Origin: Fusarium oxysporum f. sp. lycopersici 4287
Lineage: Eukaryota; Ascomycota; Sordariomycetes; Hypocreales; Nectriaceae
NCBI RefSeq assembly: GCF_000149955.1
Contig: NC_030986.1
Location: forward strand, 1,189,148-1,253,147
Reading direction: 5' to 3'
Length of the DNA stretch: 64,000 nt
Part shown: one piece after another, positions 24,089 to 35,385 of the stretch
How positions within the stretch are numbered: position 1 is the stretch's first letter
Layout of the letters: each line of letters opens with the position of its first letter
Notes under the pieces: generated by a model
What the model was told of the DNA's origin: nothing
The model's input: the letters and a program-made list of their open reading frames with translations, nothing else
The model's database searches: none
Program-made: the position numbers and the translations under genes

Positions 24089-25748
24089 ATGAATCAGTCA
24101 CAATTAGACCCTCTACCAACGGATCTTCCCTTCCGAATCGTCTCCAAGACCGTGGGTCGAGGAGCATATGCCTCGTTAGTTTACCCCATGTTTCACTCAC
24201 GATAACCGAGATGTTCACTACTGACCTCAGCACAGCATCAAGAAAGCAATCCCCCTCGACGCCCCAACACCAGTATTTGCTGTAAAGCTCATTCACAAAG
24301 GCTATGCCGTTAAGCATGGTCGCATATCTACTAAGCAGTTGGCCATGGAGGTCTCACTGCATTCACACATCGGCCAGCATCCCAACATTATCGAGTGGTT
24401 CGCTTCAGGAGAAGATGACATTTGGCGATGGATTGCCATGGAGTACGCGGAAGGTGGAGATTTGTTCGACAAGATTGAAGCCGATGTCGGTGTTCGTGAG
24501 GACATTGCTCAAGTCTACTTTGTTCAACTCATCAGCGGCGTGAGTTTCATGCACTCCAAGGGCGTGGCACATCGTGACCTCAAGCCTGAGAACATTCTAC
24601 TCTCCCAAGATGGATCTTTAAAACTTGCAGATTTTGGTATGGCCACGATGTTTGAGTACAAGGGTCAGCGAAAGTTGAGCTCAACACTATGTGGCAGTCC
24701 ACCTTATATCGCCCCTGAAATCCTTGCTTGTGGGCGTGCAGACAAGAAGTTACCGAACGCTGCCAAGTACTCACCAGATCTGGTCGATGTTTGGTCTTGC
24801 GGTGTTATTCTCTTCGTTCTTCTTGTTGGCAACACACCATGGGATGAGCCGTCACAAGGCAGCTGGGAGTTCCAGGAATACGTACGAACATCTGGTCGCA
24901 GCACTGATGCTCTATGGGGGAGGGTCCCAGCAGAAGCACTCTCTCTACTACGAGGGATGATGAGCATTGATTCCTCGAAACGCTTCAACTTTACTCAAGT
25001 GCGCCAGCATCCTTGGTACACAAGACACAATGCCCTCCTCAACTCGGATGGCCGAGTCACAGACCCCATTAACTTGGCGACACAGATGCTGGAGAATCTC
25101 CGCATCGACTTCAACCACCACCCTACATCCCAACCTTCTTCGAGCGACAATATGGACATAGATACTGGTCTCAATGTTGGAAAATTCTCCTCTACTCAAC
25201 CAGAGACACCAATCGCTGATAAGGACTGGGATTGGGAGCGTCCTCCACTTCGCTCTATGGCCTCGCCAGCCTCATCACTCCCACATACTCACGATGCGAG
25301 CCGAGCAATGCTCGATACACTTGCCGACGAGCCATCTATGTCTCAATTCTCTCAGACTCCTGGCCCTTCTATGACTCTTACTCAACAAGCTCGTCGATTC
25401 CGCGACATTTGTCCCCCAGAGTCACTTACTCGCTTCTTCTCGGCTGTGCCTCCGGCCCACATCATTCAGATGATTAACGATGCTCTCCACCATCTGAACG
25501 TCCCCACGACGCATATTTCGCCTAATCCACATGGCAACCCTGTCGCTAAGATAAAGGTCAAAGCACTCGACGGTCGTCAACAAAGTTTGCATGGCGAGAT
25601 TCAAGTGGACCGTCAGCCTCTGCCGGATGGCACCGAGGTCCTCGACATTCGCTTCGTCAAGGTCAAGGGTGATCCTCTTGAATGGCGACGATTCTTCAAG
25701 AAGGTGGTTGTTTTGTGTAAGGATGGTGTATACGTCCCCGAGTCTTAG
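24089..25748 (+). CDS. CHK1: DNA-damage checkpoint kinase Chk1
   Basis: Ser/Thr effector kinase of the ATR checkpoint, which delays mitosis after DNA damage or replication stress. Exons 24089-24174 and 24236-25748 (532 residues); the intron joins GRGAYA|SIKKA in the glycine loop. Kinase domain about residues 14-280: VAIK-type Lys46 (FAVKLIHK), HRDLKPEN (Asp143), DFG (Asp161), GSPPYIAPE. A Ser/Pro-rich linker contains SQ/TQ sites, candidate ATR targets. The C-terminal 100 residues (VKALDGRQQSLHGEIQV, RFVKVKGDPLEWRRFFKKVV) match the KA1-like autoinhibitory domain. The start is uncertain: the ATG at 24089 lies in what may be an intron (24048-24095), and spliced alternatives from ATG 23901 would replace MNQ with M alone or with about 28 residues. 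The catalytic part is unaffected. Confidence 0.93.
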
Positions 25749-26064
25749 AGAGGAGAGGGACTGTCTTGTAAAGCTAGAACGAGACGCATTCATAGATGTC
25801 AGGATTCGACAGTTGGGCCATAAAGCTCATGATCAGATACAGCTATATACATAATGCGAGAACTTGAGATACCAACAGGACTCCCATAGCTCCTCCTAGG
25901 GGAGCAGGGGAGGCAATAAAACTTCAGATCTGCAACCTAAAGGACAAAAAGACTTAGGTAAGTTTATGATAACTTAGTGGTCCTTTAGACCAACTTTAGT
26001 CATTTCTGGTGCCCTGATTATATGTCAGAATGGGAGTCTTCGTACTCCCTGAGGCTCCTCTTCC
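25749..26064. other. Intergenic, convergent 3' ends
   Basis: 316 bp of 3' flank between CHK1 and the first C2H2-like gene; nothing seen. Confidence 0.6.
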
Positions 26065-27866
26065 TCAAGCGTTTGCCTTGTTATACTGTTCAACATGTAG
26101 CCCAAAATGATTAAATGTGTTTATTCCTTCATCTTCAATTCCCCAACGCTCAAATTCCAACGACTGATTAGCATCTAATGAGTTTAGAATCTCATCCAAA
26201 TCGATTTCCAAGTTTGAATAGGGGCCGGTTTCAGAAGTATGGATTTCTTGAGGTACTCGATTAGAGCTCTCAACCGGCAACCCATGAGGGCTAGGGCTTC
26301 TTGAGGGTGACTTTTGGGAGTCTGGTTGGCAAGTCTCCTGGCTTTGACTTTCGCGAAAAGACTCCATGATACCTTGGAGGACATTATTGGCGACATCGGT
26401 GATCGTTTGAGAAGTGAGAGTTTGCTCGAGAATTCCATCGACTAAACTCTCTATACGGGGCCTCATGCGTCTCGAAAACTCACGTCGCGCGTAGTCCTCA
26501 AAGTTGTCCAAGACGTTCGCCCCGGGGTGCTCTGTGTCTTGTTCGGGTTGTAAAGGACATAATTCGGGATCTAGGAAGCCGTTCAGTGACTGAGTGTCGA
26601 GATGACGGGATATAGACTTACATGGAGAAGGAATTGGATCATCGTGGGGGAAGAGAATCTTATACATCTCAACCCACTTCTCCTCTTCTGCAACTTGTGA
26701 AGCTTTCCCATTCTTCCTCTTTCGGACACGCAGTAACCTCTCTTGTTCTTCATCGATTCCTTCTTCTTCAGGCTCTTCACTTTGTCTCTGGCAAATAGTG
26801 TCCGCTCGTTGATGTTCGTTTAGGTTGAAAGCTGATTTGAAGTCTTGCCTGCATCTGTTGCAGCGGAACTTGGGAAGCATGTGGCGTCGATATAGATGCT
26901 CTCTGCGCACACCGTTAGATCTTTTCTTCCATCAAGTACCTGGGTAAATTTGACTCACTTGACTCGATGAACAGAGGTCCACCCTGGCCAGCAGCAGCTT
27001 TTCCACTGGGATGTTTTGTACTTCTCACGATTATGCTTGAAGAAAGGACAAACATATCTGGTTTCGGTAGAATCACTGGTTTTCCCGCGCTTCTTCTGGG
27101 TTCGATCTGGTGTCTTGTCATCCTCCCCAAAACCATCATCAGAACCACTTCTCTGACGCTTTCTTCTGTTTTGACTGTTTGATGGTTCTCCAGCACGACT
27201 GGGTGCTCCGACAACTGGTGTAGAGCCACTACTGGAAGCTGTCTGGCCATTCTGAGCCCCGTGTCTTCTCAGCATCACCTCCAGCCATTCTTGAAGCCTC
27301 GCGATTATTTGAGCCACGAGTTGATGCTTTTTTCTCTCTGTAACTGCCGACAAGGACGAGGCTTGGTCGCTGCTCCAGCAGGTTTCGGCACTGTCGGCCG
27401 AGGTCTCTCGACTATAGCCGCAGTCTGAAGGACCTGAAGATGCTGGTAAAGAGACTCTGGTCTCAGGAACTGACTCCAGAGTTGGACTGCCACAGACCTG
27501 AGATGAATAAACAGCCTGAGGATTCTGTTGAGATCCATACAGTTCAGCAATCCATTGATCAGGTCTCAGAGGCAGTAAGTTTGCCGGATCGGAGAAATCA
27601 AACCAGGACCCATAGACTTCTTCTGATGGGACATGAGTGCAGCTTTCATTCGTATTGAAAGCTGAACAGAAGCAACCGCTATCTGTCGATACACCCCCAG
27701 TCGACCACGAGGTCTCTGAACTTTCTGTTCTGCACATCTTTTTATTTTCGTCTGAATCCGAAGCCTCTATACTGAGCATCGGGGCATTCTTCAAGAAGCT
27801 GATCAGCTCTTCCGGAGCTGAAAAATCCCAGGTAGCCATCTCATCGTCGTGCTTTATGCCAGACAT
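26065..27866 (-). CDS. Fungal degenerate C2H2-type protein, paralogue A
   Basis: Belongs to a widespread ascomycete family of uncharacterised proteins with a conserved Cys/His block; role unknown, possibly nucleic-acid binding. Exons 27866-26959, 26902-26622 and 26570-26065 give 564 residues. The 51-bp intron 26571-26621 (GTAAGT...CCTAG) has no stop and a length divisible by three, so the unspliced frame is also open; splicing creates the family's PSPY motif. Order: acidic N-terminus opening MATWDFSAPEELISFL, Ser-rich linker, basic KKRGK stretch, then CPFFKHNREKY, WPGWTSVHRVKEHLYRRH, CNRCRQDF and LNEHQ..TIC, W..MYKILFP, and a helical tail (DFEDYARREFSRRM). The next gene shares this core and the intron positions. 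Function should not be inferred beyond the family. Confidence 0.82.
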
Positions 27867-28487
27867 GCTGCATATGACGCTGAGCCCAAATAGGAGAGAA
27901 TTTGTTACTTAGAAACGCAAAGAGAGAGATATATTCGATGGGATTGATCTTCTCGAATAATTATTCCTAAGGGTTCGAGAAGGAAGATGCTAATAAGTTG
28001 TTAAACAACTTGGGGTATTGTGTTTTATATGACTAAGTAGTTAATTCGCAATTGCGCAGGTTCCCATCGGCGGGCGAACCATGCATGAGCGAAGGCAACA
28101 AACAGGCGAGCGTCCTGATCAGCCAGTAAGATGGGTTGAAAACAAGCCCATGACTCGGTTGTTATGGAAATGTACTCCTCTCATACAATATGGAGTAGAG
28201 GCATCGGATTTGGCAACAATGGACTGTATGCAAGTACAAGTAGATTGTACAATTTCACTACAACCAGGCTCGATTTTGTTGAATCAAGCCACATTAACAA
28301 TTCGATGAGAACGAAATGGTATCTTCGAATTCAAACGCCAAGTCTATCCCCTTCCGTCTATTCTGTTCCGCTGGTGATCATCTCATGACCCGCATGGCAG
28401 TACAAATGTTCAACTCATAAATCAAATTGGTATCTTACTTCCTCCTTTTCATCATCTTCATAGGCTCGCAAAGCCTGTAGGTCAGAG
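27867..28487. other. Intergenic between the two C2H2-like paralogues
   Basis: About 620 bp: promoter of paralogue A and 3' flank of paralogue B. No other gene seen. Confidence 0.6.
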
Positions 28488-30227
28488 TTACAACCCAGAA
28501 TCCCGTAACGCCTGCACGAAGAACTGCTTATCTAGGCACCGCAAAAAGTTCTCGTTAATGCCCGTCATTTGCAGCCCTCCATCAAGAAATGACTGGAATT
28601 CTTGTGCCTGGGACACAATAGAACTTGAGCATTGACTGCTACCGTCTTGTGGCTTCTGGCGACAGGACTGCATACTCTCCATGAGTGCATTGCAAGCTAC
28701 CTGGACCACCAGAGGTACCAGTGTAGGTTGCAAGTTCTTCATCTCGCCGACTTTGCCTCGCATGCGCTGCTCAAAATCAGACATGAGGTTCGTGTCAAAG
28801 TCATCATTGTTGCTCTTCTGTAAGCGATCGTAGTCTGGGCATTGTTAGCACTCAGTTCTTGCAGTGTATGTGGTTGAACACTAACACGGTGTAGGCACCT
28901 GGCCCCCTCCAGGAAAGATGATCTTGTAGACATCATTCCATCTCTCTTCCTCGACCTCTTTGAGATCCGCCCCTGGGTTGCATTTTCTTGCTCTTGCATG
29001 CAGTGCCTTGGACTGGCTTGCGTTGATGCCTTCCTGCTCCTGAGTGTTGCGGCTTTGAACTTCGCAAGGCGCAGACGCTCTTAAATGTTTAGAGAGCATC
29101 CGCTCTGTCTTGAAACACTGGAAACAGCGCTGACACTCGTGTTCTGGGAGTGTATGGCTTCGGAAGATGTGTTCCCTAGAGATACATTAGTTTACTCCTG
29201 GATGCTTCAGGACGAGCATCACTTACTTGACTCGGTGGACCGACTCCCACCCAGGCCCGCAGCAACTTCTTGAGTTTTCATAGCGTTCTGGGTCATGCTT
29301 GTAAAAGGGGCACGCAAATCGTGGCGCCGTCGAAGTCGTCTTGGATCGTTTCTTATCCACAGACTTCCCGTCAGCTTCGTCTGTTGATGAATCATCGAGC
29401 TCGACACAGTCAAAGGCTCGCTTCTTTGACCGGCCAGGTACGACGATCCCTTGTTGAGGCTGGTTCACCAAGTTCACTAGTGGAACTGTCTCATCCTGAC
29501 ACTCAGTGGGTTTTTGTCCCGGCTCCAATTCCGGGACATCCTCTTCAAAGAGAACTGTGGCTTGTCGTGGCACATCCGCTGGCACTGGGAACAGTGAATT
29601 TCCATCACCTGTGATTATTCCCAGAGCATTATCAAACCACACAGGGTTTGTGGGGTCAACAGTACTGAAAAGATCGGCCTCGTCGCCAGTGACTAGGTTG
29701 CCCAACGCTGCATCATCTGCAAAGGACACACTCAATGACGAGCCCAAATAGTGGCCATTGTTGTGGCCAGCTGTCCGTGATGTGTAATCAGAAGCACTAT
29801 GTCGACGTTGATGTCTTCGACCCAAGCTTCGAAGTTTCGATCTAGCCTTGAGTAGCAACCATAGCCACCCAAGTCTTCTGATCAGAACTTTGTTGGCCTC
29901 AGTCTTAGTCGCAGGGACGAAGGTTTGCGACGAGGAGCCGTGCTGAGGCCTGGGGTATGGCCATTCACCAGCTGACGAGAAGCTTGGATGAGCACTGAAA
30001 GTGGGTTGACTGAGAAGAGCCATGTCGTAGCTTGGGTAACCATTGGTTGAGGAACTCATAGGTAAAGGCGACTCCGAGTACCCATATTGTGGACGGACAT
30101 TGGTGTTGATAGCGCCGAGACCTCCTTGCACTGCCCAGGGATAATTGGCCACTGGTCTATTATGCAGACCATCCTGAGATTGAGATTGGGCAGTGAATTC
30201 GGGTGAAGGTGTAGGGTACGAGTACAT
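28488..30227 (-). CDS. Fungal degenerate C2H2-type protein, paralogue B
   Basis: Same family as the gene at 26065-27866, in the same orientation. Exons 30227-29227, 29175-28886 and 28834-28488 give 545 residues; both introns are 51 bp. The first falls in VHRVK|EH exactly as in paralogue A. The second (GTTAGT, TGCTAAC branch, CCCAG) is phase 1 and makes PTPYYDRLQ; without splicing the frame stops at VPTPC. Core: FACPFYKHDPERY, CCGPGWESVHRVKEHIFRSH, CQRCFQCF, LSKHLRASAPC, W..VYKIIFPGGG, and a C-terminal helical part (MSDFEQRMRGKVGEMKNL). The N-terminal third is Ser/Pro/Gln-rich with a KRAFDCVELDD and KKRSK patch, perhaps nuclear. Outside the core the two proteins differ strongly, so the duplication, if local, is old. 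Confidence 0.82.
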
Positions 30228-31150
30228 TGAGACGATGTGTTGGTACAGGAAATCGCCTTTGTTGATCTGAGGCGAAGCTTATTTATAGAAGGTAGCTTCT
30301 TGGTGGATAAACTGATTTATATTGTTGTACGGCGCTAGCCAAGTGAAACTAGTTACGATAAGGTATATATATGTGTTGTATATATATCTTCTGAACTAGG
30401 TTTCAGGTTAAATGGAAATAAGATCTCGTTTAGGGAGCCGGGAATGAAGAGAGGCGAAAATGAGATCCTTGGGGGAATAAGCTCGTATTTAACTTTGGAG
30501 GCCTTTGCGCAGCTGCGCAGTTGCCTCTGGTTGGTTGCGAACCAGGAGCTGAGATGGCAGCAAGGCAACGGGACCCTCTGAAAGTGCAACTCAACAGCCC
30601 CCAAAGTCCCTTATTTCCAGGATAAGTCTTGAGTCACAAGGGTTGCGAGCGGCTCTTTAGTCTTGGCTTTTGAATCCTTCCAAGACACGGGCAGCCGAGT
30701 TTGTAGTGAGGACAGAGGTTATGAACCCCTGGCTTCAGAGACAATTGGTCAATCGATTAAAAGAGAGCTCAATGAAACCCAGACAATGGCGATAATCCGC
30801 TAAAAGAGACAAGATATTCTCAAAGAGCCTCAATGAGACAACAAGGACAGTCAACAGAGTTGAGAGACTGTCTTGGGCTGTCATGGGAATGTCCAGACTA
30901 TCAAGGCTTGACTGACTGGCATGGCACAGTCAGCTTGATTGAGGCTGTGGGCTCCCTCACACTAGCAGCCGAGTTGTGCATGGCTCACCAACTTGCATGT
31001 AACAGCGCAACCCATAAAATGTGCCAATAAACCAACCAGTAAGCGGCTGAATCGATTTGCCCAAATCCATTTTGGGTATGCCTGACGCCAATTTCTATGT
31101 ATGCCCTGAAAAACGCCCGACGCCTTGCATAACATCATGTACGAGCACCG
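30228..31150. other. Intergenic, upstream of paralogue B and downstream of APC11
   Basis: About 0.9 kb; includes a short TA-rich stretch near 30361-30390. No gene or RNA recognised. Confidence 0.6.
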
Positions 31151-31627
31151 TTACTCGGCCTGCGTGACTGGTTCTTTCAGTTGTTCATTCCACTCAAAGC
31201 CTGAAAACAAACGTCAGCCTGATTTGGTTGAAAATGAAAGGGTTGGGGGCTATACGTTGACGACACATGGGGCATTGCCCTCTTGATGAATCTTGCTTGA
31301 TCCATTCCAATATGCAGTGCTAAACACAAACACAGTCACAGTCAGCACGTCGATATTCACGATAATAGAGATAGAGATAGGTGAACTCGAACCATGTGAA
31401 AGTTATGACCGCACTTCCCCGATACTGAGATTCATATTGCGTTAGTAGGGTCTATCTTTATCAAGATGGTCTGATGTTTACTTACACAGGCTGCAATCGT
31501 CGCCTGGGTATTTACATGTCGGACACGTCCCGTCAAAGTGGACCTGACAGATACCACAAACATCGTCTTCAGGTATATCCCAGCGCCAAGTAGCGACCGT
31601 ATTCCACTTCTTGATGGTGACCTTCAT
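31151..31627 (-). CDS. APC11: Anaphase-promoting complex RING-H2 subunit Apc11
   Basis: Catalytic RING subunit of the APC/C, which recruits the E2 (Ubc11 type) to ubiquitinate cyclins and securin. Four exons: 31627-31486, 31424-31393, 31319-31256 and 31200-31151, for 95 residues (family about 85-165). Introns are 61, 73 and 55 bp with canonical ends. The protein starts MKVTIKKWNTVATWRWD; the RING ligands run CGIC, CPTC, DDCSL, GKCGHNFHMHC and CPMCRQRFEW. Exon 2 is only 32 nt. Because of its small exons no single long frame shows this gene. All RING Cys/His positions are present. The RING order and the WRWD opening separate Apc11 from Rbx1. Confidence 0.95.
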
Positions 31628-32308
31628 GATGTTTTGGAGGAAGAGAAGTCACGGGATCGATCTGGTAGAGATGAGGATTTCTGGAGCTAGGATCGAGACT
31701 CAAAGTGGCCGTGCAACCTTTGAGTGAAGAAGGGTCAAGGTTTGAAGCACTAACGCAGACGCGGGGAGGCACATGAGCTCAGGTTGACAAGGTGAGAGGC
31801 CCAGACTCCAACCGAGTGGATTGGGCTGTAGTGATGGGTGGGCGCCTCCGTTTGGCGCTTCAGTGACCTCATCCGCTGAGAGCCACCCACTGAACAAGCT
31901 GTAGCCCGCTGTAGAAACCCCTCCGACTCCGTCATCGTCCACCGTTGGAAATGCCTGATGGAGGTGGTCCAAGCTCCTCACGATTTCGCCAACCTCGCCC
32001 GCACTTGCGCGAAAGGTATCATCCATCCAAAGTTGACTCGATTGGTCGTTAACCTCTCGTCATCAACCTCACTCGCCTCACGTCAAGTCCACCAGACAAC
32101 TTTGCAGTACTCTCCCGCCGACGAATGAGGACGCAGACGGACAGTTAAGCCTTTTGCTAACTGTCTTTTCCTACAGTGTCTGGCCTGCGAATTTATATTT
32201 CGTTTGGCTCTGACTCTTATCAATCGCTCAGGAACTTGCCCTACATCAAGTCACTGAGTCCGACGAACTCCCACCACCTCTTCATATCCTAAACACAACA
32301 TCTATACG
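31628..32308. other. Divergent promoter region of APC11 and the sulfurtransferase gene
   Basis: About 0.7 kb; the last 150 bp is a CT-rich leader before ATG 32309. No gene seen. Confidence 0.6.
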
Positions 32309-33378
32309 ATGGCGTCTATCGCATTCTGCCGCTCAGCAAGAGCTGGCATTCCTCAATGGGGCTCCAAGGTTTTCCGACCTTCCCTGCTCACCCGCCGAAA
32401 CTTCTCATCCTATCTCGTTACCCCGAAAGAGCTTCACGAAGCCCTCAAGAAGAACCCTCCGTCACCGATCAGCACCGATCCTCGAGTCATTCCTCTCTGC
32501 GCATCATGGTTTCTCCCCAACGATGACCGATCCGGTATCCAAACGTTTCGCGAACAGAGAATTCCCAAGGCCCGGTTCTTTGACCTAGATAAGGTCATTG
32601 ACAAGCGCAGTCCCTATCCTCACATGCTTCCTAACCCCAAAGGCTTCGCTGCTGCCATGAGCGAGTTGGGTATCCGAAAAGAGGACATTGTGGTGGTGTA
32701 CGACAGCAAGGAGCTTGGTATTTTCAGCGCACCGCGTGTGGGCTGGACCATGAAGGTTTTCGGCCATGACAAGGTTCACGTACTAAACAACTTCAAGCTG
32801 TGGGTGGATCAGGGTCTGCCTACCGAGTCGGGGGAACTCTACAGTATCGAGTGTTATCCTTACCAGATCCCCGAGATGGAAGAGAATCGAGTTGCAAGCT
32901 TCCAGCAGGTCAAGGAAATCGCACAGGACCACAACAAGGAGGGCGCTGAGGGCGTTCAGATTCTTGATGCCCGACCCTATGGACGTTTCACTGGTGAAGC
33001 CCCTGAGCCCCGCGAGGGTCTTTCCTCTGGTCACATTCCTGGATCTATCAACATCCCCTTCAGCTCTGTTCTGGACCCTGAAACCAAGGCTTTCCTCCCT
33101 AAGGATCAACTGAAGAAGCTGTTTGCGGAGAAGGGTGTTGACCCTCAAAAACCTATCATTTCAAGTTGTGGTACTGGTGTGACTGCCTGTGTTATTGATA
33201 CTGCACTTGAAGAGGCTGGCGTTGGTTCCCCTGACTCCAGGAGGGTCTACGATGGCAGTTGGACGTAAGTGCCTCATTTGAAAAGTTCATGATATGGACT
33301 ATGCTAATATGTAACAGTGAGTGGGCTCAACGGGTGCAACCTTCAGAAAACTTGATTGTCAAGACAACGAAGGAGTAA
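32309..33378 (+). CDS. TUM1: Mercaptopyruvate/thiosulfate sulfurtransferase, two rhodanese domains
   Basis: Transfers sulfane sulfur from 3-mercaptopyruvate or thiosulfate; yeast Tum1 feeds sulfur to tRNA thiolation and molybdenum-cofactor routes. Exons 32309-33264 and 33318-33378 (338 residues); the intron (GTAAGT...TAACAG) joins YDGSWT to EWAQRV. The N-terminus (MASIAFCRSARAG...RRNFSS) is basic and Ser/Arg-rich, like a mitochondrial presequence. Rhodanese domain 1 (about 40-175) lacks a catalytic Cys, as usual; domain 2 (about 205-325) has the active loop SSCGTGVTAC with Cys287. CG(S/T)GVTA is the mercaptopyruvate-type loop; thiosulfate enzymes have CRKGVT. Both substrates remain possible. 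Confidence 0.9.
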
Positions 33379-34016
33379 TGTGACTTGGTGTCTGGTCTAA
33401 AAGACGGCGAATACCAAGTAGTCGAGCTGCGATACCCTCATTAATGATGGCCTGTGGTGAACAGGCGTGTACGAAGAAGAGCATGGATTCCCAATTCCCC
33501 TCCGTGGTTTAGTTCTGTGTCTGGTTCAGGTGTCCATTGAAGGACGAGAAAAATGGCTCATGGTTGTCCTCTAGCATTCCCACACTTTTGCATTATTTTT
33601 CAGTATATATATGTGTGTATACGTGAAGCAATTGACTGATGGAATTGTCAATATTGAGTCTGAGTCTGAGTCTGAGTCTCTAAAGTTGCAGTATCGGACC
33701 GGGATGTTGTAATTTGCCGATCAGTCATGATGGGCGGGGTGGCTTGTCCACACCGAGAATTGGACCATCCTAGTTTCGGTGAGGATCAAGGTGAGGTCCA
33801 CCCCCACTACTCTCACCTCGAATGCGGCCTAACAATTAAGGCTCCATCTTTCATTAGGGCTCGCTAACGTGAACCTCCAAAAATTGTGTGCGCTATCCAC
33901 CCCACCTGGGCCAAAAAGTTCCAGTATCGCCAACACCAACAGCAGCATCTTGCTCTTGCGCAGACCACATCTTGCCTCCCACCCCCTCCAGCGCAAAACA
34001 ACAAAAATCCTTCACA
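33379..34016. other. Intergenic, upstream of RPS2, with a short hexamer repeat
   Basis: 3' flank of the sulfurtransferase gene and RPS2 promoter. Holds four perfect TGAGTC copies (33655-33678) and a short TA/TG stretch near 33604. No gene seen. Confidence 0.65.
33655..33678. repeat. (TGAGTC)4 microsatellite
   Basis: Four perfect tandem hexamers between the sulfurtransferase gene and RPS2. TGAGTC resembles half of an AP-1/Gcn4-type site (TGACTCA on the other strand), so a binding cluster is conceivable, but a simple slippage repeat is the plainer reading. Confidence 0.85.
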
Positions 34017-35000
34017 ATGGCTGATCGTGGAGCTTCTCGCGGCGGTGGTTTCGGATCCCGAGGCGGTGATCGCGGCCGAGGACGTGGACGTGGCCGTGGT
34101 CGTGGTCGCGGCAAGAACGAGGAGAAGGAGTGGCAGCCCGTCACCAAGCTCGGTCGATTGGTCAAGGCCGGCAAGATCAACAGCATGGAGGAGATCTACC
34201 TTCACTCTCTGCCCATCAAGGAGTACCAGATTGTCGACAACTTCCTGCCCAAGCTCAAGGATGAGGTCATGAAGGTGCGAAACACAGTTCCCTGAATCTA
34301 TCACACGAGGAAGCCCTAGAACGAAGCGGAAATACAAAATCGAAGAAGGAGAAAAAAAAATACGCAATTGGAAGGGGAAAAACGGCTTGCTAACTCGTCA
34401 TTCACAAACACAGATCAAGCCCGTCCAGAAGCAGACCCGTGCCGGTCAGCGAACCCGATTCAAGGCCATTGTCATCATTGGTGACTCCGAGGGCCACGTC
34501 GGTCTCGGTATCAAGACCTCCAAGGAGGTTGCTACCGCCATCCGTGCTGCTATCATCATTGCCAAGCTCAGCGTCATCCCCGTGCGACGAGGTTACTGGG
34601 GTACCAACCTTGGTCAGCCTCACTCCCTGCCCTGCAAGGAGTCTGGCAAGTGCGGTTCCGTCACCGTCCGTGTACGTACACCAACAAAGAAGCGAATATC
34701 CTCGAAAAAAAAAAAGAACGTAAAAAACTGACAGTTTTATAGCTCATCCCCGCTCCCCGTGGTACTGGCCTCGTTGCCTCTCCCGCTGTTAAGCGATTCC
34801 TCCAGCTTGCCGGTGTCGAGGACGCCTACACCTCCTCCGCCGGTTCCACAAAGACCCTCGAGAACACCCTCAAGGCTACCTTTGTGGCCGTCTCCAACAC
34901 TTACGGCTTCCTTACCCCCAACCTCTGGAAGGAGACCAAGCTCATCAAGAGTCCCCTGGACGAGTACGCCGACACACTGCGGGAGGGTAAGCGATACTAG
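34017..35000 (+). CDS. RPS2: 40S ribosomal protein S2 (uS5)
   Basis: Small-subunit protein near the mRNA entry channel, important for decoding fidelity. Exons 34017-34274, 34414-34671 and 34743-35000 give 257 residues (family about 255-295). Introns are 139 bp (with TGCTAAC) and 71 bp. The N-terminus has the eukaryotic RG-repeat tail (alternating Arg-Gly, residues 19-32), a known arginine-methylation target, then [17 protein letters not shown] and the uS5 core ([58 protein letters not shown]). It ends LREGKRY. All three exons are exactly 258 nt. Assignment is firm. Confidence 0.97.
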
Positions 35001-35385
35001 AGCTAGAGCGGGAAAGTTTTATGCTGGGAGCTGGAAACTGGTGCCGCGGAGTCACGATTCCTTGTGTTTCATTGCATAGGTTGGCCGGTTAGGACACGTC
35101 GGATCTGAGGCTATGAGAAATAATGGCTTAAGGTCTGAATGAAAAAGAAATTTCATCCTTCATGATTGCTTTTTTTGCAAAACAAACATCGGTCCCTCAT
35201 TATTTACCTGCGTGTGGTGATAAAGAAATGGTGAAAATTGAGAGATTGAGCTAACAACACAAAACTAACTCCAAATACCAAGTCTAGCCAAAGCACCAAT
35301 AACTAACAACTAATACAAGGATAAAGCAGTAGACCCTACTCAACAGCCGAAAAGCCGATACCAGTCGCATATTTCACATATATCA
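35001..35385. other. Intergenic, convergent 3' ends
   Basis: 3' flanks of RPS2 and the large unknown gene; AT-rich, nothing else. Confidence 0.6.

Noticed and set aside
32309..33378. Thiosulfate-specific rhodanese
   Set aside because: The active loop is CGTGVTAC rather than CRKGVT, which points to the mercaptopyruvate type.
33864..34367. 167-codon minus-strand frame
   Set aside because: Complement of the RPS2 RG-repeat exon; gives low-complexity Thr/Ala/Ser runs.
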